From contig JBITNC010000001.1 of the NCBI GenBank assembly GCA_050084985.1, positions 1,612,001-1,676,000 of the forward strand: a DNA stretch of 64,000 nucleotides, in the 5' to 3' direction. The notes under the pieces are model-generated. The model had not been told where the DNA came from. It saw nothing but the letters and a program-made list of their open reading frames with translations, and did no database searches. The translations under genes and the position numbers were made by a program. Positions 11,899 through 24,220 of this stretch are shown here, piece after piece (positions within the stretch are counted from its first letter, which is position 1; the number at the start of each line of letters is the position of its first letter). This DNA comes from Nageia nagi (taxonomy: Eukaryota > Pinophyta).

Positions 11899-13060
11899 TC
11901 ACTATATATCAAAGAAGCCACATGCCTCAAATAGAAAATGATCATTGATAAGTCTCAAAACAAAAATCTATAAACTTATCACATTCTTTTTTCAACCACA
12001 TGAAGCTACAAATTGGAAGTGTAACATGATTCTTGAAGACTCTAAAAGGACTACTCATCTATATATTACTTCCAGTAGGGTTACATCCTCTAGTTACAAC
12101 ATCATGAGCTTCTTTTCAAATTCAAATTTTGTTAGAGGTTTTTGAATCTCCATATACATACTTTCTACTTCAATCAAGCATGTTGGATTTGACACTTTAT
12201 ATTTATCTTTAGTGATTTGAGGTTGATTTGCATATGAATTTGAATTATTTACATTTCAAGTCCAATCTATGGGACCCATATTTAGAAATATTGAATGAAG
12301 AAAATAAAGTGTAACCTTCTTCTTTATGTAGAGATAAGTAATACCCAATTTTATAATATCAATCCTAGACCTCTATTGTTAGAAAATATTAAAAATATAA
12401 ATAGAGTTAAATTATACACAAAAAATATGTTTCCAATGATGTAAAGAACATGAAAAATCAAGTTAAAATACAAAATTTATGGCTATTTTGGTATCATATT
12501 ATTTTTCCCTATATGTTTGTGAATTAGGTCAATAATAGGTAACCATGCCCTACTAATCTCAACACCTTGGTCTCTATTAATATTATTAGGGTTAAGTTTA
12601 ATTTCATTAGCTTTTCTAATTCTTTGTTCATATTATCTTTTTCTAATTCTTATTTTTGTACAATGGATTCACTTTATGTGCTCCTCTAAAATACATCCAT
12701 CATTGATACCTTCAATATTTGATATTTTTTGTTACCCTTTCACTAGTTTTTATCATTTGTTGTCATGCTTTGTAATTTTTTATAATTTATAGACCCAAGT
12801 TTTTCATGCCACTATATTAAAATGGAGTAATCAATGCATTATATGCAACAAATTAAACCAAATTTATAAGCAATGATACCTATAGCAATTATTTTTTTTT
12901 AATATTCCTTTCTCTGATAGTGACTTGATTAGTTGATATAACAAACTTCTATGTTTCTATAATGTTTTTAATTTAGCTTGCATTGCTTCCTTGAATGGAT
13001 GGATTAATATGTTTTTTTATATACAAAAATTTATTATCATGCTTTTTGTAGAATGAAATT
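11899..13060. other. Intergenic sequence between elements A and B with a possible coding remnant
   Basis: Minus-strand reading of about 12240-11945 gives a fairly open stretch (for example CLIEVESMYMEIQKPLTKFE and VTLLEVIYR). Another Lys/Glu-rich stretch lies near 12660-12540. I do not recognise either. They may belong to another decayed element. The rest is AT-rich without signals. Confidence 0.3.
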
Positions 13061-15016
13061 TGTGTTATATATGGACTAAGATGCATACAAAAGTTAGATT
13101 CACACACAAATCTCAAATTACATAACTATGCTTTTCTTAATGAGCATTAGGTAGAAATCATTATAAAGGTATGGTCAAATTTGTAAATAATGAGATAAAA
13201 AATTTTAATAATTTAAATAAAACCTAAGTGCATATAATTTGGGTAGGGGACCTCCAATTTAGGTCTTTTGAGGCACCTAAATGAGCATGGAGTGAGTCTC
13301 CTCACTCTAAATAGCATGTGATCCCCTAGCCCCCAAATCAATGAGAACAAATAAAATGAGTATGCCTATTTGTGAAAATGATTATGTCTATATGATCTTT
13401 TATAAATTTGTATTGTAGAGTTGAACAATTAGGATGGATGGTCAAATACAAGATCTAATGCATAAAAGTTTTCAAAACCTTAAATGCTTTAAAATGAAAA
13501 GATCTTTAAAGATCCTCGCATCAATTAGATATAAGGATACCCACAAGATCAAATGGATGATTATAACATGTGTTTATGCTACCATGAGCTCAAACTATAA
13601 TTTCAATGGTGTAAAATGCAAATTAGGATTATTTTAATGTAACAAAATACTACATGCATACAAATTTAGTGGAGGATACAAAGGTAGATCTTCAAAATCT
13701 CTTTCATGGTTGTGTTGTCTTCAAACCCTATAAAAACCTTGAATACACCAAATATATGCTATAATATATCAATAAACTATAACATCACCATAGTAATGTT
13801 ACCTTATATGTGTAGAACCAAAATTTGAGAGATTTGATGAAGAATTATAGAGTAAACCCTTGATCCTTCAAACCCTAGCAATGTAATCTTGGAGCAATGT
13901 GAGAGAAAAAATCATAAGTGAGCATAACGAATGTAAAGGGGGGAATGATGAAAGCCACACACATGACTCACATGGGTGATAGAATGTATATCCAAATATG
14001 GGAATGTGCAAAGGGTATAGTCCCATCATTTATGCAATTCCCATGGAATAGATAGTCCTAGACCATAGATGGCTTCATGAGTTGGAAGATTATGATTAGA
14101 CAGGAGATCAGGCACCTTAACTACTTTTTTAATACCACCATAAAAGGCATATTGGGAAAGAGTTTGCATGCAAATTAGATGATGGGACATAAGCATCTGG
14201 AGCCCCTAAGGGTGAGGATGACTCTTTAGAAAGTAGCAAGGATGGGATGTCAGGTCAGGAGGATACCTAGTCAATTTTGAAGCCGCAAGATCAATGTAAA
14301 GGTGGTAAGGAATGGAAAAATGTCAAGGAAGTTAGATGGGCATTAAAGGTAATCTAGTATCCATGTTATAATAATAAGTGATTTGGTATAGGTAGTTGGA
14401 AGGTGTCCCTAGAATCTCACCAAAAGGATATTCCTACTACCACCACAATCTTTAACTCAAAATGCCTTACCAATATGGAGATAGAATTGGTCTAGAATTG
14501 CTTCAATAGGAAGGACTCTAATTTTGAGGTCGATTTGAGTTCCATTATTCAGCCTATATGATGATGGTATGACCAAAATATAGCTTGATAGGATGATGCC
14601 CCATAGGCTATGGGAAGACTATTTTTTGCTTCTTTTTGCTTCAAATGTAAATCCTGAATATCTAATTGTAAATACAATTTTTGGGGCCCTATTTATGGAA
14701 AACCTATTGTAAATTAGTTTTTACCATTACCAAAAAAAAAATCATAAGTGAGCATAAACAATAATGAGCTAAGAGTGATTAGGAGAGGAAATTCTATTTT
14801 GACTTTGATTATATACCTCTTTAGACAACTTAAGTTAAAATGGCTAGATACCCACTTTTGCTTCTATTTTGGGTTTAAGTCATTTTTACTCTTTTTTGAA
14901 TATTTGAATAGTTTATTTTGCATAACAAAATATTAGGAGTAAACCAAATAATGGATTAAAGCATGTCAATGCAATAAAACTCATCTACTCAAAAGTGTTA
15001 TTTTTTGGTGTCTACA
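13061..15016 (-). repeat. 3' LTR of element B, interrupted by a poly(A) insertion
   Basis: The parts 13061-13926 and 14757-15016 align with the right LTR (32397-33557) over its whole length. The extra 830 bases between them are the insertion plus one copy of its target duplication. Substitutions between the copies are frequent, so the element is old. Confidence 0.85.
13927..14740 (+). mobile_element. Poly(A)-tailed retroposed insertion with 16-bp target duplication
   Basis: The insert ends in nine A residues (14732-14740) and is flanked by identical copies of ATCATAAGTGAGCATA (13911-13926 and 14741-14756). The empty site is preserved in the other LTR of B near 33280. A poly(A) tail with a duplication this long is the mark of target-primed reverse transcription by LINE machinery. 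The 814 bases could be the 5'-truncated 3' end of a LINE or a retroposed transcript. I cannot see a clear reverse transcriptase or endonuclease motif in it, so the parent is undetermined. The sequence is less AT-rich than its surroundings. Confidence 0.8.
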
Positions 15017-17442
15017 TTTTACCCCTATTGGACTAGGTATTTTGCATAAAAAGATGTAGTTCAACAAGTGTAGATAGTTGGTGGTTAGTTGAAAAATAAT
15101 TTTGAACATTTGAAATTTGAACCTTTGAACATTTTGAAATTTGAACATTTAAACTAATTTGAACATTTGAAAATTCTAGAACATTGAAACTTTGAACTAA
15201 TTTGAACACTTGAATGAATATGTAAAATAATTTGAATGTACCTTGCGATAATTCAAGCCCTAACCAATATGTTTATGGTGAATTTGGAACAAATATGTGT
15301 AAAAATTCGAATGTAGTATTTGTCAAAGTTGAATGCTAAGCAATGTGTTCATGGAGGTAGGAATTTGAACCACTTATATAGTATTTGATGATTAAATGCA
15401 TCAAACCTATGAAACACGTTCGTGATGGAGTTAGCATGTAGACTTACTAAAAAGCATGTAGTCTTGTTAACAACTTAGAAATTTGAACAATTTGAACTTT
15501 TTGTATTTGAACAATTTGAAATCAGGTAGCTTTGAATAATTTGAAAATATTGAAATATTTGAAAAAAAATTGAAAAACATTTACATTTTTTGAAATAAAA
15601 CTTTGAATTTTTTGTACTTTTCATAAAAAGAATTCAAATTTTTGAACAATTTAGGTGGTCCCCCCATTAAACAATATTGTAGTGATCATAACAGTCATTG
15701 CAAAATTGGTCAAAAAAGTGAAGATAGTGTGTGATTTGTTAAATAATTTACATATTATCATTTTTTGTCTTTTTGTTTTATTTCTTTTTATTGCCCCAAT
15801 TTAATATTGCAAGAGAATATGGGGATAAAAAAGATAATTTGGATGAGTTTGACCAATAGTTAGGTCCACCAATGGACTAAAAATTTAAATTTGACCCTAA
15901 AATAGTCAAAAAGGGTAAATAAGTGGCAAAAAGTTACCATTTTTACCTCATTTTCACATTTGAAAGTTTGAAATTTGGTGGAGAGAGAGAAATCAAGAGA
16001 CTATGGTGTTGAATGATCTATTGGAAGCTCCAATTTTCATCAATCAACCATGCCCTGGATGCAAGGTAGGCCCATGAACACAAATCTCCATTTTTTTATG
16101 AATTTGGTAATTTTTTAATGTGTTTTTAATGTAAAAATGTAATTTTCTCTTTTTAGCTCCAAATTGCCCTAATCCAGCCAGATAAAAACATAAATTAAAT
16201 AATTAGATCATAGGAAAACATCCCTCAAACTAGTTTTTCCCCAATTAAGTTGAATTGAGAGAGTTCTAATTGCCAAAAAATGGGTAAAAACAAGGTTTTA
16301 TGTAGATTTTTGTTTGTTATTTTCAAATGGAGGGTTGGATCCAAAAAAATTTGATACCCAACTATTTTTTTCATCTCTTATTACATTTTCACAATGCCAA
16401 ACTTTCAAAAAAATGTTTCGATGTATAAAAATTTATTTTTTCCAAAAAAACCATGTACAAGGGTTTGTAAATTTGAGTTTTGCTTATTACTCTTGAACCA
16501 AAAACTAAAAAAAAAAATGATCAAAATCCACCTCATTATTTGCATCCAATGAGGTCCCAATAGTCTTAATTTCATAAAAAATAAAGTAAAATTGATGATT
16601 TTGTGAGTTTTTTTGGCCTCCCAATCCTTAAGCATGGTCCAAATTGTGCCTTGGGGCTAGGCGCATCACACCTAGGAATAGGTGCACTATGCCTAGGTCC
16701 AAATGCACTGTAACTAGGGAAAAGACCCCAAGCACATTGCACATAAGTCCAAGTGCATTGCAACTAGCCTGTCACTCAAAATGAGGCCTATTTTGGTCAT
16801 TTTTCAAAAACTTTATTCCTCAATTTAAATGTTAAGCATTGTTTGATGGTTGTTGCTCAAATCTAATCCTCTATAAATAGGATCATGTAATATTTTTCAT
16901 GATTCCACTAAATTTATCAAAGATTGATCAATTTTTATCCAAAAAATTAAATGTTGACAAGTTTTTCAAAAAATGTCAAGTTAGCTATTGAAACTTCACA
17001 AACTTGTTGATTAGTATCGTAAGATGCTGAAAGTTGATTTTACACCAAAAATTCATGTTGCTTTCTAATTTGTAACTTATTTATGAAAAATTTGTAATTA
17101 CTCTTGGTTGAATGCAATCTCTCATTTTTACAAAATGAACTACTCTAAATGCACAACTCATTTTTTATTGCACTTTGTTTATTGAATAGCATAAGATTGT
17201 TGATGGTAAATTTATCATCCAAGCATTAACATGGCTACCCCAAGGTAACAATTGGTATTCATTCTTTTTAAATTTTGAAATGCAATAGTTAATATGTTGA
17301 AGGATAAAATTATAATTTTTTACAATGCATGCAAGTGTATTATTGCAAATTAATACTTTATTGGTACCATGATTCTAGATGTAAGTTGCCCAAGTATGAA
17401 TTGGGACACACTTTGTTTGCATAGAATATTTTATGTTTTGGA
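15017..17442. other. 3' region of element B left of the nested element
   Basis: The polypurine tract of B lies at 15017-15030 (minus strand CAATAGGGGTAAAA). From about 15090 to 15660 the sequence is a low-complexity series built on TTTGAAC and TTTGAAA. Near 16640-16770 is a small, less AT-rich cluster of diverged repeats resembling CCTAGGCACATTGCACCTA; a similar cluster occurs near 31910-32040 in the opposite orientation. No gene is recognised. Confidence 0.5.
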
Positions 17443-18547
17443 TGTAATATCCCCAAAACTCACAAAATGTGATTTTTCTTAAAGTGTAATATTCCAAAGT
17501 TGAAATATCACTACTTAGGAATTTATATATATTTTTATATTTTTCTATCTAGCTCAATTCAAATCGGATCTACAAATTGAATAAGAAATAGAGCTAGAAA
17601 TGAATTTTATTCTTCTAGAGCTAGGACGTCCCAAATGGATAAGTACAATACTCAAGGAAAAATACCCAAATACTCAAGAAAGGGGATGTTTTCCCTCACA
17701 AGGTACATTTGGATGATCTGGCCCTACAAGTTCTTCAATCTCTTCTCCCTAATGCTAGATGAGCCTCCTCACACTGATTCAACTGGTCTGGATCTAGGAC
17801 ATGCCTCCTCACACTGATTTGGTAGGTTAGATCTAGATCTAGAATATGGTCACACTGGCTAGATCTAGATCTCCCCCACTGGCTATATCTAGATTAGGGA
17901 TGGAATAGTTCCACCACACTGGCTTGAACTATTCCAGTAACTCCACCTCACTGGCTCGAGCTACTCTAGCAACTCCACCTCATTGGCTCAAGCTACTATC
18001 CTAGCTTAGGTAAGAACTCCTCCACATTGGCTTGAGCTCTTCCACTAAGCTAGCTAGAAAGCTACAACTCCACTAGCTGCTAACCCCCAGAAAGAGATAA
18101 ACTCTGATGATCTTCAAGCATGCCCCAAATGATGCATCCCATCTCCTTTTATAACAAGATCTCTCATACCTTGGAATCACCCAAAGTGCAACATCCCTCT
18201 TCTAGTGTCTTGGGATGATAAATTAAATCATCTAGGGACCTAGGAAGCCCAATGTCCCATAATGGTTGCCTAAAGATGCCAAATTACAAGATCAATGGCT
18301 CATAAATGCAATATCCCATTATGAGAGACTAATATTGCATTAATTACAAATAATTGAGCTAGATTAATTAAATAGAATCCAAGGGTGAGTGCCTCAAGGG
18401 TCTGTTTAGCCTTGGTTATAGAAACAAATGCAAAATATTAATAAAATACTCCTAAATTAATTTATTTTTGGTTTCTCCTCCTTTGCCATGAACGTCACAC
18501 TCCAAGAAGAGAGGAAGTGGATGTTTTACAAATTTGGGGACATTACA
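17443..18547 (-). repeat. 3' LTR of element C
   Basis: This copy is 1105 bp. About 17745-18060 is a degenerate minisatellite with a unit near 28-32 bp built around CTCCACCTCACTGGCTCGAG. A TATA-like TATAAAAGG on the minus strand (18145-18153) probably marks the promoter. Confidence 0.9.
18145..18153 (-). promoter_or_regulatory. TATA box of the left LTR of C
   Basis: TATAAAAGG on the minus strand, conserved at the same place in the right LTR (21670-21678). Role inferred from sequence and position. Confidence 0.55.
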
Positions 18548-19179
18548 AGTCTCCCCTTCTTGAATTGCTTATCCCCAAGCAACTCAAAAGTTGTAATGCA
18601 AATGAAAGAACAAGGAGAAAGAGTTCTAATTTTTTGTTGCAAGTGATGGCCAAAATATCTACCTTCATAGCTCCATAACCCAACATCCAAATCCTGAATG
18701 ATATCAAGGAGTGTTAGTGGGTTATCTTCTATCCAGGACTATGTCACATGATGGGAGGGAGAATCTGCAATTTCAACAAGCATGAATACATTTGTCCCAA
18801 CATCCCAATGGTCTAAGTGGTTGAGTGGTTCACAAGGAAAAGTATGATGAAGTAATACCAAATCTCTAATCCCTCTATTTCTCATTTTAAGCAAGATGAT
18901 GGATAATTTGTCCCAAAAAAATTTACAACAATATACTTGTAATAGGGATGTATATGCCAAAGAGAAGTAAATCTGACTAGTAAGTATTATCACTTGTTTC
19001 CAATCTTCAATCAACCTCCAACTTATTATCCAGAAAAAGAACACTCTTAACCAATTTGTTAGTGGTTAAGCAAATGTGGGCGTGTTACCTTGGGACTGGG
19101 TGACGTCTTGCATGGTAGTTCTATTTGGGATGTGAGGAATGATTTGATGTTGCTACTTTGGATCTTCTATTAATTCCAA
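18548..19179. other. 3' untranslated part of element C
   Basis: Bases 18548-18562 give the polypurine tract on the minus strand. The rest lies where RT and integrase would be in an autonomous relative, yet no such motif can be read. Short open stretches on the minus strand (for example around 18740-19044) have no recognisable domain. Confidence 0.5.
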
Positions 19180-20797
19180 TCAATGGGCTTGTGAAGTGGC
19201 CCTATTGTTACCTTGTAATCCTCTCATGATGACCTCCTTTTCATTTTCCAGAAACTTCATTTCCAAGGTGTCATAATTTGTTCTAATCTCCCCCAAAGTT
19301 TTTAGCCATTGAATTCCAAATACCATGTGCAAGGTCCCTCCCATGGGATATACATAGAAATCACTTCTCATGGAGTAATTATTGGTCTCAGCTAGAAGTT
19401 GCCTAATCACCTTATTGAAAAATTAGATCTAGCTGTTAGCATTGGCCACATTGAATCCTTCAAAAACATCCATCCTTACTCCTTTCTTAGCAGCAAACAA
19501 AGCATCAATGAAGTTGTGAGATGCCCCTCCATCAATAAAAATAGTCACTTCTTCTCTTAGAGCTCTTCCCTGAATGCACAATGTGGGGCAATGGGGTGCT
19601 CCACTAATGATGGCCAAGGTGCCATGAGTGGAAAACTCTTCCATAAATTCTGAAATGCTCCACAGATTTGATTTAGGTTCCTGCATCTCCACTACCTCTA
19701 CATAACTAAGCTACACCTTCCCATTACAGCGATGGCCTGGCTCCCATGATCCTCTATAGATAAAGCACATTTTCCTTCTTCTCATTTTAGAATGTGAGAT
19801 CTCTCGATCCCTTTGTGTCTACTCCAACAGCCATGCATTTCTCCTTGGTGGAGACATGAGCCTTCCTTAGCTCCCATTCATTTTACTTGCTGGCACAATT
19901 TGTTGCTGGGGTGGCTATGTCCTTCCTTGATTTCTCTTTCCTTGGATTATTTGGTTGATTCAAGTGCTATGGCCCTTCTAATTGCCTCATCAAGATTGTT
20001 TGGCTCAAATGCTTTGACAAATGCTTTGATATTTTCATTCAAACCCTCCATGAACATAGCCATCCTTCTAGTTTTTGATAGATCTAAAACCATAACAGAA
20101 ACATTCATAAACTCATATACATATTCTTCAACTGTACCTTTCTATTGGATCTTAGTGAGCTCATGGAAGTAACTTTCTTTAGTATTCTTTTCAAAATGTT
20201 CTAGCAACCTTTGGCAAAATTCATCAAAAGTTGAGATCTGGTCATGCCCCAATGTTTTCAATCCATGGTGCCACCACTCATAGGCTCATCCCTTCAAGGA
20301 GAGTGTGGCAAAATGTATGGCCTCATCTTCTACCATGGAATTGAAAGATAGGTATGTTTGGAGTTGGGGAATCCATCCTCTTACCGAGATCCCTGTACCT
20401 CCATCAAATTTATCCAATTGGATCTTCTGCAATGGCTCCTTAAAGATAGGTGGGCATCCTCCTTGTCCTCCCTCCAATTGTCCATGAAATTCTTCAAAAG
20501 TTATGATGTTTATATACTCTACTGGTTTGGCCATTTACTCATCGAACAATTGGTCGAGCCTCTCCCAATGTCTCCGATAGATCTCCTCCAGATCTTCCTC
20601 TTTTCTAAAAAGAGGCTTAGGTGGAATAGGTATAGACTTTGGTAATGAGATCTATCCCCAGATGAGCTCTCTCCTTGGCCATTTCTATTCTCCTAGCTAG
20701 GTGGTGGAGTTTGGTTCCCTCTTTAGGACATGAGTATCTGCAATTGCTCCATCATCTTCCTTAATGCATCTAGGATGGCTATGTTGGAATCGGCCAT
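19180..20797 (-). pseudogene. gag-protease polyprotein of element C, decayed
   Basis: The start is the ATG at 20797 (MADSNIAILDALRKMMEQLQ), about 155 bases inside the primer site. The gag core follows with KFDGGTGISVRGWIPQLQTY, then AYEWWHHGLKTLGHDQISTF and KGTVEEYVYEFMN. A zinc knuckle survives in damaged form (CFIYRGSWEPGHRC, second Cys changed to Tyr) near 19770. The aspartic protease comes next with TIFIDGGASHNFID near 19540; its active-site Asp-Gly remains as DGGAS. After a stop at 19429-19431 the frame continues to 19180 with FYVYPMGGTLHMVFGIQWLK, the usual region after protease. Several stops and at least one frameshift are present. Gag packages the RNA and protease cleaves the polyprotein. 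The polyprotein stops before RT. Confidence 0.9.
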
Positions 20798-20951
20798 GTT
20801 TCCTTGTCTGGCTTCCTCCCACTCTTCAGATCCCTCTAGATCTATTACATCTCTCTCCTCCAAGCTCAGCTAGTAATCAAGATCACTTCTTCCTCTCAAG
20901 TAGTAATTATGGATCTTGGGCAACATGAGATAATACAGGCTGGTAGGAAAA

Positions 20952-20966
20952 CTCACTTTGATACCA
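20952..20966 (-). promoter_or_regulatory. Primer binding site of element C (initiator Met tRNA)
   Basis: TGGTATCAAAGTGAG on the minus strand, one base from the LTR end, matches the common plant retrotransposon site for initiator methionine tRNA (TGGTATCAGAGC) with one change in the first twelve bases. It sets the strand of the element. Confidence 0.85.
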
Positions 20967-20967
20967 C

Positions 20968-22072
20968 TGTAATATCCCCAAAACTCATAAAATGCAATTT
21001 TTGTTAAAGTGTAATATTCCAAAGTTGAAATATCACTACTTAGGAATTTATATATATTTTTATATTTTTCTATCTAGCTCAATTCAAATCAAATCTATAA
21101 ATTGAATAAGAAATAGAGCCAAAAATGAATTTTATTCTTCTACAGCTGGGATATCCCAAATGGATAAGTACAATACTCAAGGAAAAATACCCAAATGCTC
21201 AAGAAGGGGGATGTTTTCCCTCACAAGGTAGATTTGGATGATCTGGCCCTGCAAGTTCTTCAATCTCTTCTCCCTAATGCTAGATGAGCCTCCTCACACT
21301 GATTCAGCTGGTGTAGATCTAGGATGTGCCTCCTCACACTAATTTGGTAGGTTAGATCCAGATCTAGAATATGGTCACACTGGTTGGATCTAGATCTCCT
21401 CCACTGGTTGGATCTAGATCAGGGATGGAATAGTTCCACCACATTGGCTTGAACTATTCTAGTAACTCCACCTCACTGGCTCAAGCTACTCTAGCAACTC
21501 CACCTCATTGGCTCGAGCTACTATCCTAGCTTAGGTAAGAACTCCTCCACATTGGCTCGAGCTCTCCCACTAAGCTAGCTGGAAAGCTGTAACTCCACTA
21601 GCTACTAACCCCCAGAAAGAGATAAACTCTGATGATCGTTAAGCATACCCCAAATGATGCATCCCATCTCCTTTTATAATAATATCTCTCATACCTTGGA
21701 ATCACCCAAAGTGCAACATCCCTCTTCTGGTGTCTTGGGATGATAAATTAAATCATCTAGGGACCCAAGAAGCCCAACATCCCATAATGGTTACCTAGAG
21801 ATGCCAAATTACAAGATTAATGGCCCATAAATGCAACATCCCATTATGAGAGACTAATATTACATTAATTACAAATAATTGAGCCAAATTAATTAAATAG
21901 AATCCAAGGGTGAGTGCCTCAAGGGTCTCTTTAGCCTTGGTTACAGAAATAAATGCAAATTATTAATAAAATACTCCTAAATTAATTTATTTTTGGTTTC
22001 TCCTCCTTTGCCATGAACATCACACTCCAAGAGGAGAGGAAGTGGATGTTTTACAAATTTGGGAACATTACA
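20968..22072 (-). repeat. 5' LTR of element C
   Basis: A second 1105-bp copy, nearly colinear with 17443-18547, including the internal minisatellite (about 21280-21590) and the TATA-like site (21670-21678). Differences are scattered substitutions, many of them C/T or A/G. Confidence 0.9.
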
Positions 22073-22329
22073 TTGGAGTGCTTGGAAAACAAGATTACAA
22101 AATGTTTACGTGGCTAGCAATTGTGATGTGAAGAATCAACAGTTACAATGGAAGCTACAATACAATGAAGGTACAAATAATTTTTGAACACTTGTGAATA
22201 CAATTTTGGTACTTTTGATGGATATATATGTTTGAACATATGATAACATTACTGATATGCTTTACTTTTTGGTGATACATCATGATGAGACTATATGCAT
22301 GCAACATCACTTTCATAATTTATATGTAC

Positions 22330-24220
22330 ACCTTTAGCAGGATATGCTAGCTATCAAGTGGATATGGCTTCATAACATGGGTTTAGGGTATACAAGTATG
22401 GTCCATAAGGTGGTGGCCAAGTTGAGCTACATGATATATTTGTGTGAGAGGTGGGACTTGACCACCAATACATTTCATCTATTGATATGGGAGTACATAG
22501 TTACTCTAGAGGATATCTAGCATATTTTATGAATTCCTATTGAGGGCACTTTGATTATTGGATTACCAGATGAGGTCAGGATAGATACAATGATGATTGG
22601 AATAGTTGGTCAACACTATCATCTTCTACAATGGAGTGGAGTAAAATTTCACTACAAACATGCGTATAGCCATAGACTCATAGATAGGATTATGTGCTTC
22701 ATGATGATGATGATCACCTTTTTTATGTAGCTAGATGCTTAAAGATGTAGGTTCCCTTGGAAGCTACATCATATTATATGGGAGATGAGAGACAATGGTA
22801 GGGTATTCACATGGGGACCAACCTTCCTAGACTAGTTATACTATGAAATTTTCAATATGGATATAGGTGTCCATATAGGTATAGGGTGCTCCCTATTTTT
22901 GCAAGTATGGGGATAGGAGCACATAGTCATGGCTAGCCTCTAGGTTTACCATTTGACATACATGATTAGGATGGATATTATTTGAAGAGCCTAGCACTGA
23001 GGTACCCTATATGATGCACTAAGTACACCATCATGAGCCTAGGATTGGACAAATCCAAGGTGGATAGGTAGCATATTTCAAGGAGGCACTCCAGAGAATA
23101 CAACTAGGTGATATGATTTGGAGATTGTATAGAGGAGACCCAACATGGTAAGAGGATAGAGCATAGTTAGTTCATGTCAAATGAGATAGATGGGTGAGGA
23201 TCCATAGAGGCAATATTGAGTACTTTGAGTATCATTGAGTACTTAAGTAGTTTGGGTAGATACAAGATGTACCTCCTAACTTGATGGTTTACAATCAATC
23301 AAATGCTAGAGATGGGAAGTCCTATCTACAATACCAAGAGATCTATATGGAGGTAAGCAATAATGAGGAGGTTTTAGGAGATTAGGATGATGTAGATGTC
23401 ATAAAGGCCTACAAGATATGAAGGGTAGCTCAACATATAGAGATGATTGAGGAGGTGATAGAGGATGAGGATGAGCCCTTGTAGAGGAGGGATAGACACA
23501 AATAGATGTCCCTCCAACAAGATGAGGGAGGACCAACAAAGGCTACTAAGCCTAGTCTAATGATGGTAGAGGAGAGGATAGTAGAGATAGAGTGCCAATG
23601 TGTCAAGCTAAAGTGTCATCTTGTTGAGGGATAGTAGAGCCTAGATAATAGTAGGCTACATGAGAAAGAGAGATAGCTTAGGGAGATTAAGCTCCACTAG
23701 AGGGTTTAGGAGCTTAAGAGATAAGAGTAGGAGCTTTTTCAAAGGTTGGAGGCTAGTAAGCAAAGACAAAAAGAGCTCTAGAAATAAGTATAGGATATAC
23801 AACCAAAGGATGTCGAGCCCAATCACAGAGAGTAGGAGCTAACATAGACCATTATTCACCTAAGTCAATAGTTGGATGACCTACATAGATTTTTAGAGAG
23901 GAAGGATAGGTAGGTGCAATTCTATGAGTATGAATTCATACAAAGTATGATTCCATTTCCAAACATCCCTTCGAGTACATAGATACAGATTAAGATATAC
24001 AAGACATAAGGGATATATAGGACACATAGAACATGTAATGCATCCAAGAGTGTGCATACACTAATCTCATAACATATAACATCCCATCTACATGATAGGA
24101 TTGTACACATAGGGGAGAGAGATCCAAACACATCCTTATCTATTATGATAAAATATGATAGATCCCCATCCTCCTCCTGACAAATATGAGGGTGGAAAAT
24201 GGCAACTAGACACATATATT
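22330..24220 (+). pseudogene. Plant mobile domain protein, decayed, antisense inside element B
   Basis: Plus-strand reading near 22415-22570 gives YMIYLCERWDLTTNTFHLLI then EYIVTLEDI and a segment ending in IPIEGTLIIGLPDEV. This is the PMD signature, as in element A. A later piece near 22845-22945 (YYEIFNMDIGVHIGIG, then LFLQVWG) resembles the conserved end of the domain. Beyond about 23450 comes a charged, Arg/Lys/Glu-rich tail. Many stops and frameshifts show it is dead. The ORF is antisense to gag-protease of B and lies between the polyprotein and the 3' LTR, exactly as in A. So capture probably predates the split of the two families. Element C landed just upstream of it. Confidence 0.65.

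Larger units (their letters stand above)
17443..22072 (-). mobile_element. Element C: complete gag-protease-only LTR retrotransposon
   Basis: Both 1105-bp LTRs begin TGTAATAT and end CATTACA on the plus strand, and the whole 4630-bp element is flanked by perfect TTGGA duplications (17438-17442 and 22073-22077). The minus orientation follows from a primer site matching the initiator methionine tRNA (TGGTATCAAAGTGAG, 20966 down to 20952) next to the right LTR, and from a purine tract AAGAAGGGGAGACT next to the left LTR. Inside are gag and protease followed only by about 630 bases without RT, RNase H or integrase. The LTRs are alike along their length with scattered differences, so the insertion is more recent than B, which it interrupts. 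It is non-autonomous. Confidence 0.92.

Noticed and set aside
19813-20645. Plus-strand ORFs of 60-119 codons across element C
   Set aside because: They mirror the gag-protease coding strand of C, where gag core and protease motifs are clear on the minus strand.
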